DNA of 64,000 nucleotides from Mycobacterium sp. ELW1 (GTDB lineage: Bacteria > Actinomycetota > Actinomycetes > Mycobacteriales > Mycobacteriaceae): positions 3,100,001-3,164,000 of the forward strand of contig NZ_CP032155.1 in assembly GCF_008329905.1 (NCBI RefSeq), given 5' to 3'. Below are positions 19,078 to 27,089 of the stretch, in pieces; the stretch's first letter is position 1; each line of letters starts with the position of its first letter. The notes beneath the pieces were generated by a model, which did no database searches, had not been told where the DNA came from, and worked only from the letters and a program-made list of their open reading frames with translations. Made by a program: the position numbers and the translations under genes.

Positions 19078-19647
19078 TTACCGTGCCGCGAGCCACGGTT
19101 CGCGGGCGAACACGTCCTGCACCATCGGCCGGAAGAACTCGAGCGGTCGGTGTTCGAACTGCGCGTCGAAACAGTTCTGGTCGTAGCGCTCACAGAATTC
19201 CACCGCATCGTCGAACCATGGGTGGTCGCGATAGCGCTCCCGGGCGTCACGCACGCCGCCCATGTGAGGCGCGTAGTAGTACTGCTGAAATTCGGGGTGC
19301 ACCCGGACAATCCAGGCGACCTGTTCCGATACGTACGGCGCCAGCACGGCGGCCGCGAACGCACCGTGGGCATGGGGCGCATACGTGTCGCCGATGTCGT
19401 GTAGCAGCGCAGCGACGACGTACTCGGCCGGGCGGCCGTCATCGAAGGCGCGGGTGGCCGACTGCAGGGAGTGCTCAAGCCGGCTGACCGGATAGGCCTG
19501 CTGTCCCTCGGCGAGAGCGTCGACCAACGCCAGCACACGATCGACCAGTCCGGCATTGTTGGCCGCCTCCGCACGCTCGATGAGCGCATAGTCCTGCGCG
19601 GTGCCTTCGGCCATGGTGCGGTAAGTGGCTCGGGTTGGCGCGCTCAT
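19078..19647 (-). CDS. HD-domain protein, PhnZ/MIOX-like
   Basis: 189 residues. The metal site pattern is VSRLEHSLQSATRA, LLHDIGD (the HD pair, about residues 82-87), APHAHG, and VRVHPEFQQYYY. The arrangement resembles HD-domain diiron oxygenases such as PhnZ, whose substrates are phosphonates or polyols, rather than simple phosphohydrolases. No phosphonate genes are nearby, so the substrate is unknown. Confidence 0.85.
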   Translation of the reverse strand: MSAPTRATYRTMAEGTAQDYALIERAEAANNAGLVDRVLALVDALAEGQQAYPVSRLEHSLQSATRAFDDGRPAEYVVAALLHDIGDTYAPHAHGAFAAAVLAPYVSEQVAWIVRVHPEFQQYYYAPHMGGVRDARERYRDHPWFDDAVEFCERYDQNCFDAQFEHRPLEFFRPMVQDVFAREPWLAAR

Positions 19648-19733
19648 CGTCAGCTCCTCTAGGACGGCGTCCGAACAAACCTAACCGGGTCGTGTTTCGG
19701 CTACGTGACGCAGCGAGCGCGCGGCTGGTGCCG

Positions 19734-20522
19734 TCAGGGATGAAGGTTCCACTGGCCGACGTCGGAGGCCAGGACGTCGTTGACGTCGACTTCCAGACCG
19801 CCGACCAGTGGGCCGGGGTTCGAGGCGGTGCTCACGATCCGCTGGTAGAGAACGGCGGCGGGGTGCACCCGGTTGCCGGACCACGCCTTGGTCTGCCAGG
19901 CCCACACCCGGTCAGGCGTGCTCGATCGGCCGATGACGCCGTCTGCCAACGCCCACTGACACACGTCGATACCGCCGTAGACCCCCGTGCGCTGGACTCC
20001 GAGCACCGAGTTGATTCCCCGAAACCATTGCAGTGCAACGCGATTCCACGTATCGCGATTGATGTCCTCATCGATGGTGAAGAAGACCGGCGCACTCTGC
20101 CCGCCGCCGGCGGCGGTGTGCAATTGCCAGGCGGTGCGCGCGTCGGCGACGCCGCCGGCGTAACCGCGCAGGAAGTCCGAGGGCGCTGTCCCGCCGGGCT
20201 TTCCGTACTGATAATTGCTGACGATCACCAGGCCCGCGGCCGTCAGCGACTGGGCGTAGGGCAGGGTGATCGGCTTCGCACCGAACGACGAGCCCGGACG
20301 CGACGTCGAGACGTAGTTGACCACCCCGGAATGCCCGGCGGCGCGGATGTGCTGCGCCGGGATTTGTTTGGCGGCAAAGTCGATCAGCGTGGGGGCCGCG
20401 GCGGCAGCTTCGGGCGTACCCCAACTCAGCGATGCGGCACCCAGGCCCGCCACTGCGCCGGCGTAGCGCAACGCGTCACGCCGAGTGACCGACCGTCGTA
20501 CGGCCGGGGGCAAATCGTGCAT
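19734..20522 (-). CDS. Tat-exported DUF1906 glycoside-hydrolase-like protein (Rv2525c type)
   Basis: 262 residues. The N-terminus has a twin-arginine motif (TRRDALRY) followed by a hydrophobic segment and alanine-rich cleavage site near residue 42. The mature part is a TIM-barrel DUF1906 domain beginning LIDFAAKQIPAQHI, with VNYVSTSR, VFFTIDEDI and GVYGGIDVC blocks. Rv2525c of M. tuberculosis is a Tat-exported protein linked to the cell wall and beta-lactam response; the same role is plausible here. Monocistronic. Confidence 0.88.
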   Translation of the reverse strand: MHDLPPAVRRSVTRRDALRYAGAVAGLGAASLSWGTPEAAAAAPTLIDFAAKQIPAQHIRAAGHSGVVNYVSTSRPGSSFGAKPITLPYAQSLTAAGLVIVSNYQYGKPGGTAPSDFLRGYAGGVADARTAWQLHTAAGGGQSAPVFFTIDEDINRDTWNRVALQWFRGINSVLGVQRTGVYGGIDVCQWALADGVIGRSSTPDRVWAWQTKAWSGNRVHPAAVLYQRIVSTASNPGPLVGGLEVDVNDVLASDVGQWNLHP

Positions 20523-20611
20523 CGCGCGATGTTAACGATGTGACTGCCGTGAATGGTGTTCCCACGCTGATTGTTGTGCGTTTCAGCTCAAGATGAGCTT
20601 CGATCGTTACG

Positions 20612-21013
20612 CTAGGGCCGCAGAATCGCGGCGGGGGAGACGGTTTCGACGAAGCCGCGTCCCGCCGCCGCGAGTTCCTCATCCGCGGTGGCCAGCGCGT
20701 CTGCTTGCAGCTGAGTCAACGCGATGTATTCGGTTCGGTAGGTATCCGGCCAGTTCAGCGTGGCAGCGATCCGCCACGCGCGGTCCTGCAGAGCTCGATC
20801 GCCGAGCAGGCGGATTCGAAGTCCACGAATATCGTCGAGAAGCCTCCGGCCGGCACGTTCGTCGTACTCGCCTCGGCGCACCGAGCCGTACACGAGTGCG
20901 AGCGCCTGCGAGCGGAGCAGGGTGGGCGCGGTGAGACTGTGTCCCGGCGGGATGGACTGTCCGCCGGCCGCGAGGTCGATGGCCACCTGTGCGTCGATGA
21001 CGAAAACTGTCAT
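20612..21013 (-). CDS. PIN-domain protein (VapC-like), no antitoxin seen
   Basis: 133 residues. PIN-fold acidic positions are visible: Asp7 in VIDAQVAIDLA, Glu in YRTEYIALTQL and Asp in ATADEEL, so a metal-dependent RNase is possible. The usual VapB antitoxin would lie just upstream, but the upstream neighbour 30 bases away is the DUF5666 lipoprotein. It may be a solitary PIN protein or have a distant partner. Confidence 0.8.
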   Translation of the reverse strand: MTVFVIDAQVAIDLAAGGQSIPPGHSLTAPTLLRSQALALVYGSVRRGEYDERAGRRLLDDIRGLRIRLLGDRALQDRAWRIAATLNWPDTYRTEYIALTQLQADALATADEELAAAGRGFVETVSPAAILRP

Positions 21014-21043
21014 GGGAACACCGTCGCACGACGGTGCTCCCGC

Positions 21044-21880
21044 TCATCGGTTCATCGATGGACAGCTGCCGTTGTTGGCCGGCCGCAGGCCGATCATGCT
21101 GGCCTGCAGGGTGCCGCTCGCATCCTTGGTGCCTCGCGCGATGACGCACGTGCCTTGCGCGATTGCCTGGACGTCGGCGGCGGCGCGCTTGGTGTAGATG
21201 GTGGTACCGGACAGGGTGACGTTGGTGGGTGTGGTGCTTCCCGCCACCGTCACGACCAGCGTGCTGCCACTGACCGAGGCCACCGTGCCGCGCACGCCAC
21301 CGTGACCGGAGGAGGGCGGCGCCACCCCGAGTGGCGGGCCACTGACCGAGGCCACCGTGCCGCGCACGCCACCGTGACCGGAGGGCGCGCCAGGCGCAGT
21401 GGGGGCGGCGGAACCGGCCTGTTGCCGAGCGCCTGCGAAGCACTGGCCGTCTCTGGGTGCGCTGACCGATATCGCGGCCGCAGTCACCGATCCGTCCGGC
21501 GCCGGGCTGCTGCCACGGGTCGGACGCACAGCCACACAGCTGCCGACGGTGACGTCGGTGACCGCGGCAGGGGTCACTTCGGAGACCTTCGTCGCCGAGG
21601 TGAAGCCCACGGTGGATGTGACGTTCTTGTCGCTGACCGCGAACGTGTCGCCGGTGACCGAAGTGATGAGCCCAGACACGTGGTCTTTGCCGACGCCTTT
21701 GGCCGGTACGGAACCCGAAGTCGTCGGCGCCGTCGCGCTCGTCGACCCCGCAGCTTGTGTCGAGGAGGTCGCGGCGGTGGGAGAGGAGCCACATGCCGCC
21801 AGTGACAGGGCGGTGAGGCCGATGAGGATCGGCACCGCACGCCGACGCCGCGTCGGTGATTCCGGAACGGTGAGAGTCAT
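21044..21880 (-). CDS. DUF5666-type secreted lipoprotein with internal duplication
   Basis: 278 residues. The N-terminus is a lipoprotein signal with lipobox LSLAAC around residue 30, then a Ser/Thr/Ala-rich linker. The mature part repeats small beta modules: VSGLITSVTGDTFAVSDK, then two copies of GHGGVRGTVASVSG, and VSGSTLVVTVAG, typical of DUF5666 proteins. The middle copy looks like a recent 72-base tandem duplication interrupted at its end (GPPLGVAPPSS). Function of the family is unknown; it should be anchored outside the membrane. Confidence 0.82.
   Translation of the reverse strand: MTLTVPESPTRRRRAVPILIGLTALSLAACGSSPTAATSSTQAAGSTSATAPTTSGSVPAKGVGKDHVSGLITSVTGDTFAVSDKNVTSTVGFTSATKVSEVTPAAVTDVTVGSCVAVRPTRGSSPAPDGSVTAAAISVSAPRDGQCFAGARQQAGSAAPTAPGAPSGHGGVRGTVASVSGPPLGVAPPSSGHGGVRGTVASVSGSTLVVTVAGSTTPTNVTLSGTTIYTKRAAADVQAIAQGTCVIARGTKDASGTLQASMIGLRPANNGSCPSMNR
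21266..21384. repeat. 72-base-period tandem duplication inside the lipoprotein gene
   Basis: Two identical 47-base blocks at 21266-21312 and 21338-21384, period 72 bases (24 codons), keep the reading frame and duplicate the segment SGHGGVRGTVASVSG. Confidence 0.85.
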
Positions 21881-21948
21881 GCGTCCACAGTCGGCCGCCG
21901 AACTTGGACTGACCTTTACAGCCCGCGTGAGTGAGCTGTGCGCGGCGG

Positions 21949-22425
21949 CTACCGCGGATAGCCTCGCCGCACGGCCCGCTCGAGGATGCCGAGTGTCGCG
22001 CGTAATGCCGGCTCGCCGACGATCGGGAAGATCTTGGCGTCGCGCCAGTGCTGATCGATGTCGGACCAGTCGTAGAACGACGTGACCGCGGTACCGCCGT
22101 CCGCCGGCTCGAGCCGGTAGCCGTACACATGCCCGATGTCGGGCTTCAGCTGGCCGAAGATCGTCCAGGCGATCAGCCTGTCCTGTTCGAATTGCGTGAT
22201 CGACACGGTGACGTCGTATTTGCCCAATGGGTAGTCGTTGAGCGATTCGCGGTCCATGTGCACAACGAAGCTGTCGCCGACCGCGCCGACAGATGACCCG
22301 TCGGCGTCCTGCAACATGCCGGTGGCATCGATCGCGACGTGCCCCTGCGGATCGCAGAGGACCGCGAAGATGTCCGCGGCCGGCGCGGGGATGATTCGTT
22401 CAACCTCGATGCGTTCGCTCACCAC
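21949..22425 (-). CDS. SRPBCC (START-like) family protein
   Basis: 158 residues. It starts ERIEVERIIPAPAADIFAVLCDPQGHVAID, the usual first strand and helices of polyketide cyclase/Bet v1-like proteins, and continues with SITQFEQDRLIAWTIFG. These proteins bind hydrophobic ligands in a cavity; the ligand cannot be named. It is divergent from the phospholipase D gene with 69 bases between starts. Confidence 0.85.
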   Translation of the reverse strand: MVSERIEVERIIPAPAADIFAVLCDPQGHVAIDATGMLQDADGSSVGAVGDSFVVHMDRESLNDYPLGKYDVTVSITQFEQDRLIAWTIFGQLKPDIGHVYGYRLEPADGGTAVTSFYDWSDIDQHWRDAKIFPIVGEPALRATLGILERAVRRGYPR

Positions 22426-22494
22426 TGGATCCTGTCACGTGCGGTACCCACCCAGTAGTGGCCTGGTGTAGCCCGAACGCCGAACGGGCACTTC

Positions 22495-24044
22495 ATGGGC
22501 GTGGTGACCCCGGCCGATTGGTTCCTGACCCGTGACGAGCGAGGTAACCCCGCCACCTGGATACCGGCATGGTCGGAGGGCAACCGCGCCGAACCGCTCA
22601 TTCACGGTGCCACCTATTTCCAACGGCTGGTCGCCGAAGTGGAGGCGCTACGTGCGGGCGACTATGTCTTCTTCACCGACTGGCGTGGCGACCCCGACGA
22701 ACTCCTGCGCGACGGCGGGCCGACGATCCGGGATTTGTTCTGCCAGGCCGCAGAACGCGGCGTGGTGGTCAAGGGCCTGGTGTGGCGATCGCATCTGGAC
22801 AAGTTTCAGTACAGCGAGGAGGAGAACCAGCATCTGGGCGAGGCCATCGAAGCCGCCGGCGGCGAAGTGCTGTTGGATCAGCGCGTGCGGGTGGGCGGAT
22901 CGCATCACCAGAAGCTGGTCGTGATTCGGCATCCCGAAGCGCCCCAACGCGATATCGCATTCGCCGGTGGCATCGACCTGTGCCATTCCCGCCGCGATGA
23001 CGAATCGCACGAGGGCGACCCGCAGGCGGTGCAGATGGCCGAATGCTATGGGAGCACTCCGCCATGGCACGACGTGCAGCTGCAGATCCGCGGGCCGGCC
23101 GTCGGGGTACTCGACACCACCTTCCGGGAACGCTGGAATGATCCAACGCCGCTCGACGCGTTGTCGCCGGTCGCCTGGGTGATGGACAAGTTGCGGGGCG
23201 CGGACCTCTCGGCGGACCGACTACCGGAACAACCACCAGATCCGCCGGCGTGTGGACCTCACACCGTGCAGGTCCTGCGCACTTACCCGGATGCGCACTT
23301 CCGGTACGCCTTTGCGCCCCGCGGGGAGCGCAGCATCGCCCGCGCGTACAACAAAGTCGTACCCCGCGCGCGCCGGCTGATTTACGTCGAGGACCAGTAT
23401 CTGTGGTCGGCACGGGTGGCCACCTTGTTCGCCGACGCACTGCGCACCAACCCCGATCTCCATCTGGTGGCGGTGATCCCGCGCCACCCCGACGTCGACG
23501 GCCGGCTGCAACTGCCGCCGAACCAGGTCGGTCGCTGGCAGGCGATTGCGACCTGTCAGGCCGCGAGTCCTGAGCGGGTACACATCTTCGATGTCGAGAA
23601 TCACCAAGGCACACCGGTGTACGTGCACGCGAAGGTGTGCGTCATCGATGACACCTGGGCCTGCGTCGGCAGCGACAACCTGAACCGGCGGTCCTGGACC
23701 CACGACAGCGAATTATCTTGTGCGGTAATGGATTCCGACGGTGAGTTCGCTCGCGATGTGAGGCTGCGGCTGTTACGTGAGCATCTGGACCGGCCGGCTG
23801 ATGGGAGTGCGGACGGAAATCTGGTCGACCCGATCACAGCGGTACGTGACATCACCGCGACGGCGGAGGCGCTCGACGCGTGGTACCGGTCGGGCTGTCA
23901 GGGGAGAGGCCACCGGGGCGCTTGCGCCCGCACAAGCCGGAGCGTCTCGGCTGGCGAACCCGCGTATGGGCAGAACCCTTGTACCGCTTGATCTACGACC
24001 CGGACGGACGCTCCTACCGCGATCGGCTACGCAATCGACTGTAG
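22495..24044 (+). CDS. Phospholipase D-family protein with a C-terminal frameshift
   Basis: The first frame gives 498 residues ending at 23991. Motif 1 is SHHQKLVVIRHPE (the Asp of HxKxxxxD replaced by Arg) and motif 2 is VHAKVCVIDD, complete, followed by GSDNLNRRSW. After the residues AWYRSGCQG, near 23898, a one-base shift opens a frame reading RPHKPERLGWRTRVW and YRLIYDPDGRSYRDRL to a TAG at 24042-24044. That block is what I expect at the C-terminus of actinobacterial homologues, so an apparent one-base deletion around 23898-23905 has replaced the native tail. The catalytic region is upstream and may still work. Confidence 0.85.
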
Positions 24045-24068
24045 AACAGCTTGGGGTTAAAGCTTCGC

Positions 24069-24278
24069 TTACGCGACACTGCTGACGATCGCGATCACCA
24101 GCCCGAGGAGCGTCAGCAACCCGACCATCACCGTGGCGGCGATCGCCCGGCCCCGTCGGTGTCGACGTACGTCGTAGATCGCCACTGCGATGCCGGCAAA
24201 GATCAACGCTGCGTAGGTCGCCAGTCCAACCGTCAGCGCCGCCGTTGACGCGGCGCTGGCCAGGATCACGTTGTGCAC
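24069..24278 (-). CDS. Small two-helix membrane protein
   Basis: 69 residues from the GTG at 24278; a longer start at 24308 is possible. It has two hydrophobic helices (about residues 4-35 and 47-67) split by the basic loop DVRRHRRGRA. No family recognised. It converges with the phospholipase D gene. The ribosome binding site is weak. Confidence 0.5.
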   Translation of the reverse strand: MHNVILASAASTAALTVGLATYAALIFAGIAVAIYDVRRHRRGRAIAATVMVGLLTLLGLVIAIVSSVA

Positions 24279-24379
24279 GCCGTGAAGCCTACGGTGCGAC
24301 GGAAGCATCGCGACGCCTGGCGGGTTCGAGGCTCACGGATGCCGGTGGAGACATCCATGCAGGACAGAAGATCGAGGTA

Positions 24380-24868
24380 TCAGAGACCGAGGTCAGACAG
24401 GCTCGGATGATCTGCCGGTCGTGGCGCGTTCCGGTCCCAGAAGAACTTTCGCTCGCCTTCATCGATCTGCACATCGTTGATGCTGGCGTGGCGATGTGTC
24501 ATCAAGCCGTGCTCATTGAATAGCCAGTTCTCGTTGCCGTAGGCGCGGAACCATTGACCCGAATCGTCGTGGTACTCGTAGGCGAAGCGGACCGCGATGC
24601 GGTCGTTGCTGTGCGCCCACAGCTCTTTGATGAGTCGGTATTCGTGTTCGCGGTCCCACTTACCGCTCAAGAATTCGACGATCTGTGCACGGCCTGTCAC
24701 GAACACGGAGCGGTTACGCCAGACGCTGTCGACCGAATATGCCTGCGAGACGACCTGCGGATCGCAGGTATTCCAGCCGTTTTCAGCCAGCCGGACCTTC
24801 TGTGCAGCCGATTCATCGGTGAACGGTGGGACTGGAGGCTTGGACGTGATTGCAGAGGTCATGGTCAT
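24380..24868 (-). CDS. DUF1348 (NTF2-like) family protein
   Basis: 162 residues. The whole length matches the DUF1348 pattern: [21 protein letters not shown], then [32 protein letters not shown] and a C-terminal HPSLSDLGL. The fold is NTF2-like; the role is unknown. It diverges from a TetR gene and the gap holds three copies of one palindrome, so it is very likely the target of that regulator. Confidence 0.9.
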   Translation of the reverse strand: MTMTSAITSKPPVPPFTDESAAQKVRLAENGWNTCDPQVVSQAYSVDSVWRNRSVFVTGRAQIVEFLSGKWDREHEYRLIKELWAHSNDRIAVRFAYEYHDDSGQWFRAYGNENWLFNEHGLMTHRHASINDVQIDEGERKFFWDRNAPRPADHPSLSDLGL

Positions 24869-24911
24869 GGTCGTCTGTCACTTTCGAAGGTTGATCGAGT
24901 GGGGATGCCTA

Positions 24912-25005
24912 TGTAGACAACCCTGTCTACATGTACGCAACAGTAACCCACGTAGACAGGTTTGTCTACACCAACCGGGTGCATCTGTGGACAGCTCTGT
25001 CTACA
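24912..25005. promoter_or_regulatory. Three TetR-type operator palindromes
   Basis: Three copies of TGTAGACA-N4-TGTCTACA lie between the divergent DUF1348 and TetR genes. Copy 1 (24912-24931) is perfect. Copy 2 (24952-24969) has perfect 7-base arms with spacer GGTT. Copy 3 (24986-25005) has one mismatch in the left arm and ends 8 bases before the TetR start. Centres are 39 and 35 bases apart. The layout indicates binding by the TetR product and control of both genes including its own. Confidence 0.85.
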
Positions 25006-25013
25006 CTGGTGGC

Positions 25014-25604
25014 GTGAGCATCGCCGAGACTCTGGATCCGCAGATCGATGTGCCGGCCCTCCCGGCCCGGGAGCGGATACTCGCCACCGCGTACCGACTG
25101 TTCTACCGCGAGGGAATTCGGGCTACCGGTATCGACAAGGTGATAGCGGAAGCCGGGGTCACCAAGGTGACGTTCTATCGTCACTTTCCAAGCAAAGACG
25201 CACTGATCTTGGCGTACTTGGAACTGCGACATCAGCGTTGGATGGACTGGTTTGTCGATGCGCTCGATCGCCACGCCGCCAATCGTCGCCGGTCCCCGGT
25301 GGTAGCTGCGGTCGAGGAGTGGCTGACGGCGGACTCCTTCCGTGGGTGCGCCTTCCTGAACAGTGTTAGCGAGATCGGCGCCGAACTGCCCGAGGTTCAC
25401 GCCATCACGACTCGGCACAAGGCAGACATGGTCGCGGCGATCAAGGCGACCCTTCCGCCGGGCGCGAACCGAACCCGGACCGCACAAGCGCTGGGTGTGG
25501 CTGTTGATGGTGCCGTCGTGGAGGCGCAGTATCAGCACAACGCCACGTCGGCGGTGAAAGCACTGGCGACGATCGCGTCAGCTGTTACAGCAGTGTCTCG
25601 CTGA
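25014..25604 (+). CDS. TetR-family repressor
   Basis: 196 residues from the GTG at 25014. The frame is open far upstream, but that part covers the operators and the DUF1348 gene. The N-terminal helix-turn-helix is ERILATAYRLFYREG, then IDKVIAEAGVTKVTFYRHFPSKDALI. The C-terminal ligand domain contains RGCAFLNSVSE. It probably represses itself and the divergent DUF1348 gene through the three palindromes upstream. The inducer is unknown. Its end overlaps the converging hydrolase gene by 20 bases. Confidence 0.93.
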   Translation: MSIAETLDPQIDVPALPARERILATAYRLFYREGIRATGIDKVIAEAGVTKVTFYRHFPSKDALILAYLELRHQRWMDWFVDALDRHAANRRRSPVVAAVEEWLTADSFRGCAFLNSVSEIGAELPEVHAITTRHKADMVAAIKATLPPGANRTRTAQALGVAVDGAVVEAQYQHNATSAVKALATIASAVTAVSR

Positions 25605-26337
25605 ACAGATCCAGCACCGCCCGCCATGCCCGGGCCGCATGCAGGGGGTGATGCTCCACGCCGGGCACGGTGGCCATGGCGTGGGTTGTGCCACCGGTCA
25701 ATGAGCCGTCAGGTTGTGTCGGGGCGGCCCAGAAAGCGTGCTTGGCCCCGCCGTAAATGTTGACGCGCCAGTCGATTCCGGCGTCCTGGAGCGCGCTGGT
25801 GAACGTCAACAGTTGGTCGGGGGTGCACAGTGGGTCGTCGGAGCCTGTGCACAACAAGTAGGCTCCGTGCGCATTCACCCAATCGTCGGTGCGGGCGGGC
25901 GGCAGGCCCGGATGGATGGCGGCGAGGGCCGTGAAAGGCACTCCAGCGCTGGCGAGTTCGAGGACGATTCGGCCGCCCGCACCGTAGCCGAGCGCCGCGA
26001 GCCGCTCGCGGTCCGCGCCGGGTACCGCGAGCAGGATGTCGAGCGCAGCGCTCCCAATGGCGCGCATCCGGGTGGGATCGGCCATCAGGGGCATGACCCG
26101 ATCCAGCATCGCATCCGGCTCGCCGAAATACGTTCGGCCGGCATGGTAATCCATTGCAAGAGCGACGTAGCCGCGCTTGGCGAGGTCGTCGGCGCGGCCG
26201 CGTTGATAGCCCTCGAGTCCGATTCCGTCGTGTCCGATGAGCACCGCCGGCCACGGACCCTGGCCGTCGGGCAGCGACAGGTGGGCGACCATCGTCAGCC
26301 CGTCGGCGTCGTAGGTGACTTCGCGCGTGACGACCAT
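25585..26337 (-). CDS. Dienelactone hydrolase-family protein lacking the nucleophile
   Basis: 250 residues. The fold marks are clear: VLIGHDGIGLEGYQRGRADDLAKRG, LAMDYHAG, the acid in CTGSDDPLC (about 170) and the His in YGGAKHAFWA (about 202). The nucleophile elbow, normally GYCxGG, reads GYGAGG: residue 119 is Gly, codon GGT at 25983-25981. A single T-to-G change from TGT would explain it. It is probably not a normal hydrolase, unless another residue serves; it could act as a binding protein or be an early inactivated gene. Confidence 0.88.
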   Translation of the reverse strand: MVVTREVTYDADGLTMVAHLSLPDGQGPWPAVLIGHDGIGLEGYQRGRADDLAKRGYVALAMDYHAGRTYFGEPDAMLDRVMPLMADPTRMRAIGSAALDILLAVPGADRERLAALGYGAGGRIVLELASAGVPFTALAAIHPGLPPARTDDWVNAHGAYLLCTGSDDPLCTPDQLLTFTSALQDAGIDWRVNIYGGAKHAFWAAPTQPDGSLTGGTTHAMATVPGVEHHPLHAARAWRAVLDLFSETLL

Positions 26338-26711
26338 GTGCTCACACTAGGCAACTCCATAGCCCGTGGGGAACGCGTTCACGTTCAGCGAACCGACTGT
26401 GCGTCATAAACCGTTGGTGGCGAAACAGTTTGATCACGTCCTATCTGACGCAGCAGTGAATTGGGTGGAATGCGAGAGGGGAGAGGTGCTGACTGCTGGC
26501 CAGATCGTCACCGGCGGCAGCGGCCTCGCTCATGTTCCCCGTAGGCATTCGAGGTGGTAGTTGTTGGTGGTGGACGTGGGAGCGATAGCCGAGTGCGTCG
26601 CAGCCCTGGGCGGGCGCGGCGGTGACAAGTGGCGACAGTTCGGCGAATGTCGAATCGACGGCACCTGAATCGTCATGACTATGACGACACACCCGACGTG
26701 AGGACGAATCC
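26338..26711. other. Intergenic region, no gene seen
   Basis: 374 bases between the divergent hydrolase and YCII genes. No frame has recognisable protein content and I see no clear palindrome. It should contain both promoters. Confidence 0.5.
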
Positions 26712-27089
26712 ATGCGCTACTGCCTGTTGATGCACTACGAAGAGGGATCCTCGGTCGGCTTGACCGAGGCGGATATGGCTCCGGCCATGGCAGCCTTCGC
26801 CGCCTACGCCGACGACCTATCCGACGCCGGGGTCCTGATCGCCACCGAGGTCCTGGACGTGGTGGCCAACACCACGACCGTGACAGCGCGGGGAGGGGCG
26901 CCGGAGATCCAGGACGGCCCCTTCGCCGACACCAAGGAGAAGCTCGGCGGCATCTTCGTGATCGAGGTGTCGGACCTGGACGAGGCGCTGGCGTGGGCCC
27001 GGCGGAATCCTGCGAACGGTTGGGGATCGATCGAGATCCGGCCCGTGGCGCGGACGTACGCCCCCGGCCGCGGGTGGTACCAGCCCTGA
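26712..27089 (+). CDS. YCII-related (DGPF) protein
   Basis: 125 residues. YCLLMHYEEG at the start, EIQDGPFADTKEKLGG in the centre and EALAWARRNP near the end are diagnostic of the YCII/DGPF family. Such proteins are usually encoded beside a DUF6596 ECF sigma factor, as here, and are thought to form a signalling pair with it; the chemistry is unknown. The stop overlaps the start of the sigma gene. Confidence 0.93.
   Translation: MRYCLLMHYEEGSSVGLTEADMAPAMAAFAAYADDLSDAGVLIATEVLDVVANTTTVTARGGAPEIQDGPFADTKEKLGGIFVIEVSDLDEALAWARRNPANGWGSIEIRPVARTYAPGRGWYQP

Noticed and set aside
24597..25013. Extended N-terminus of the TetR frame
   Set aside because: It would cover the operators and the divergent DUF1348 gene; the helix-turn-helix begins just after GTG 25014.
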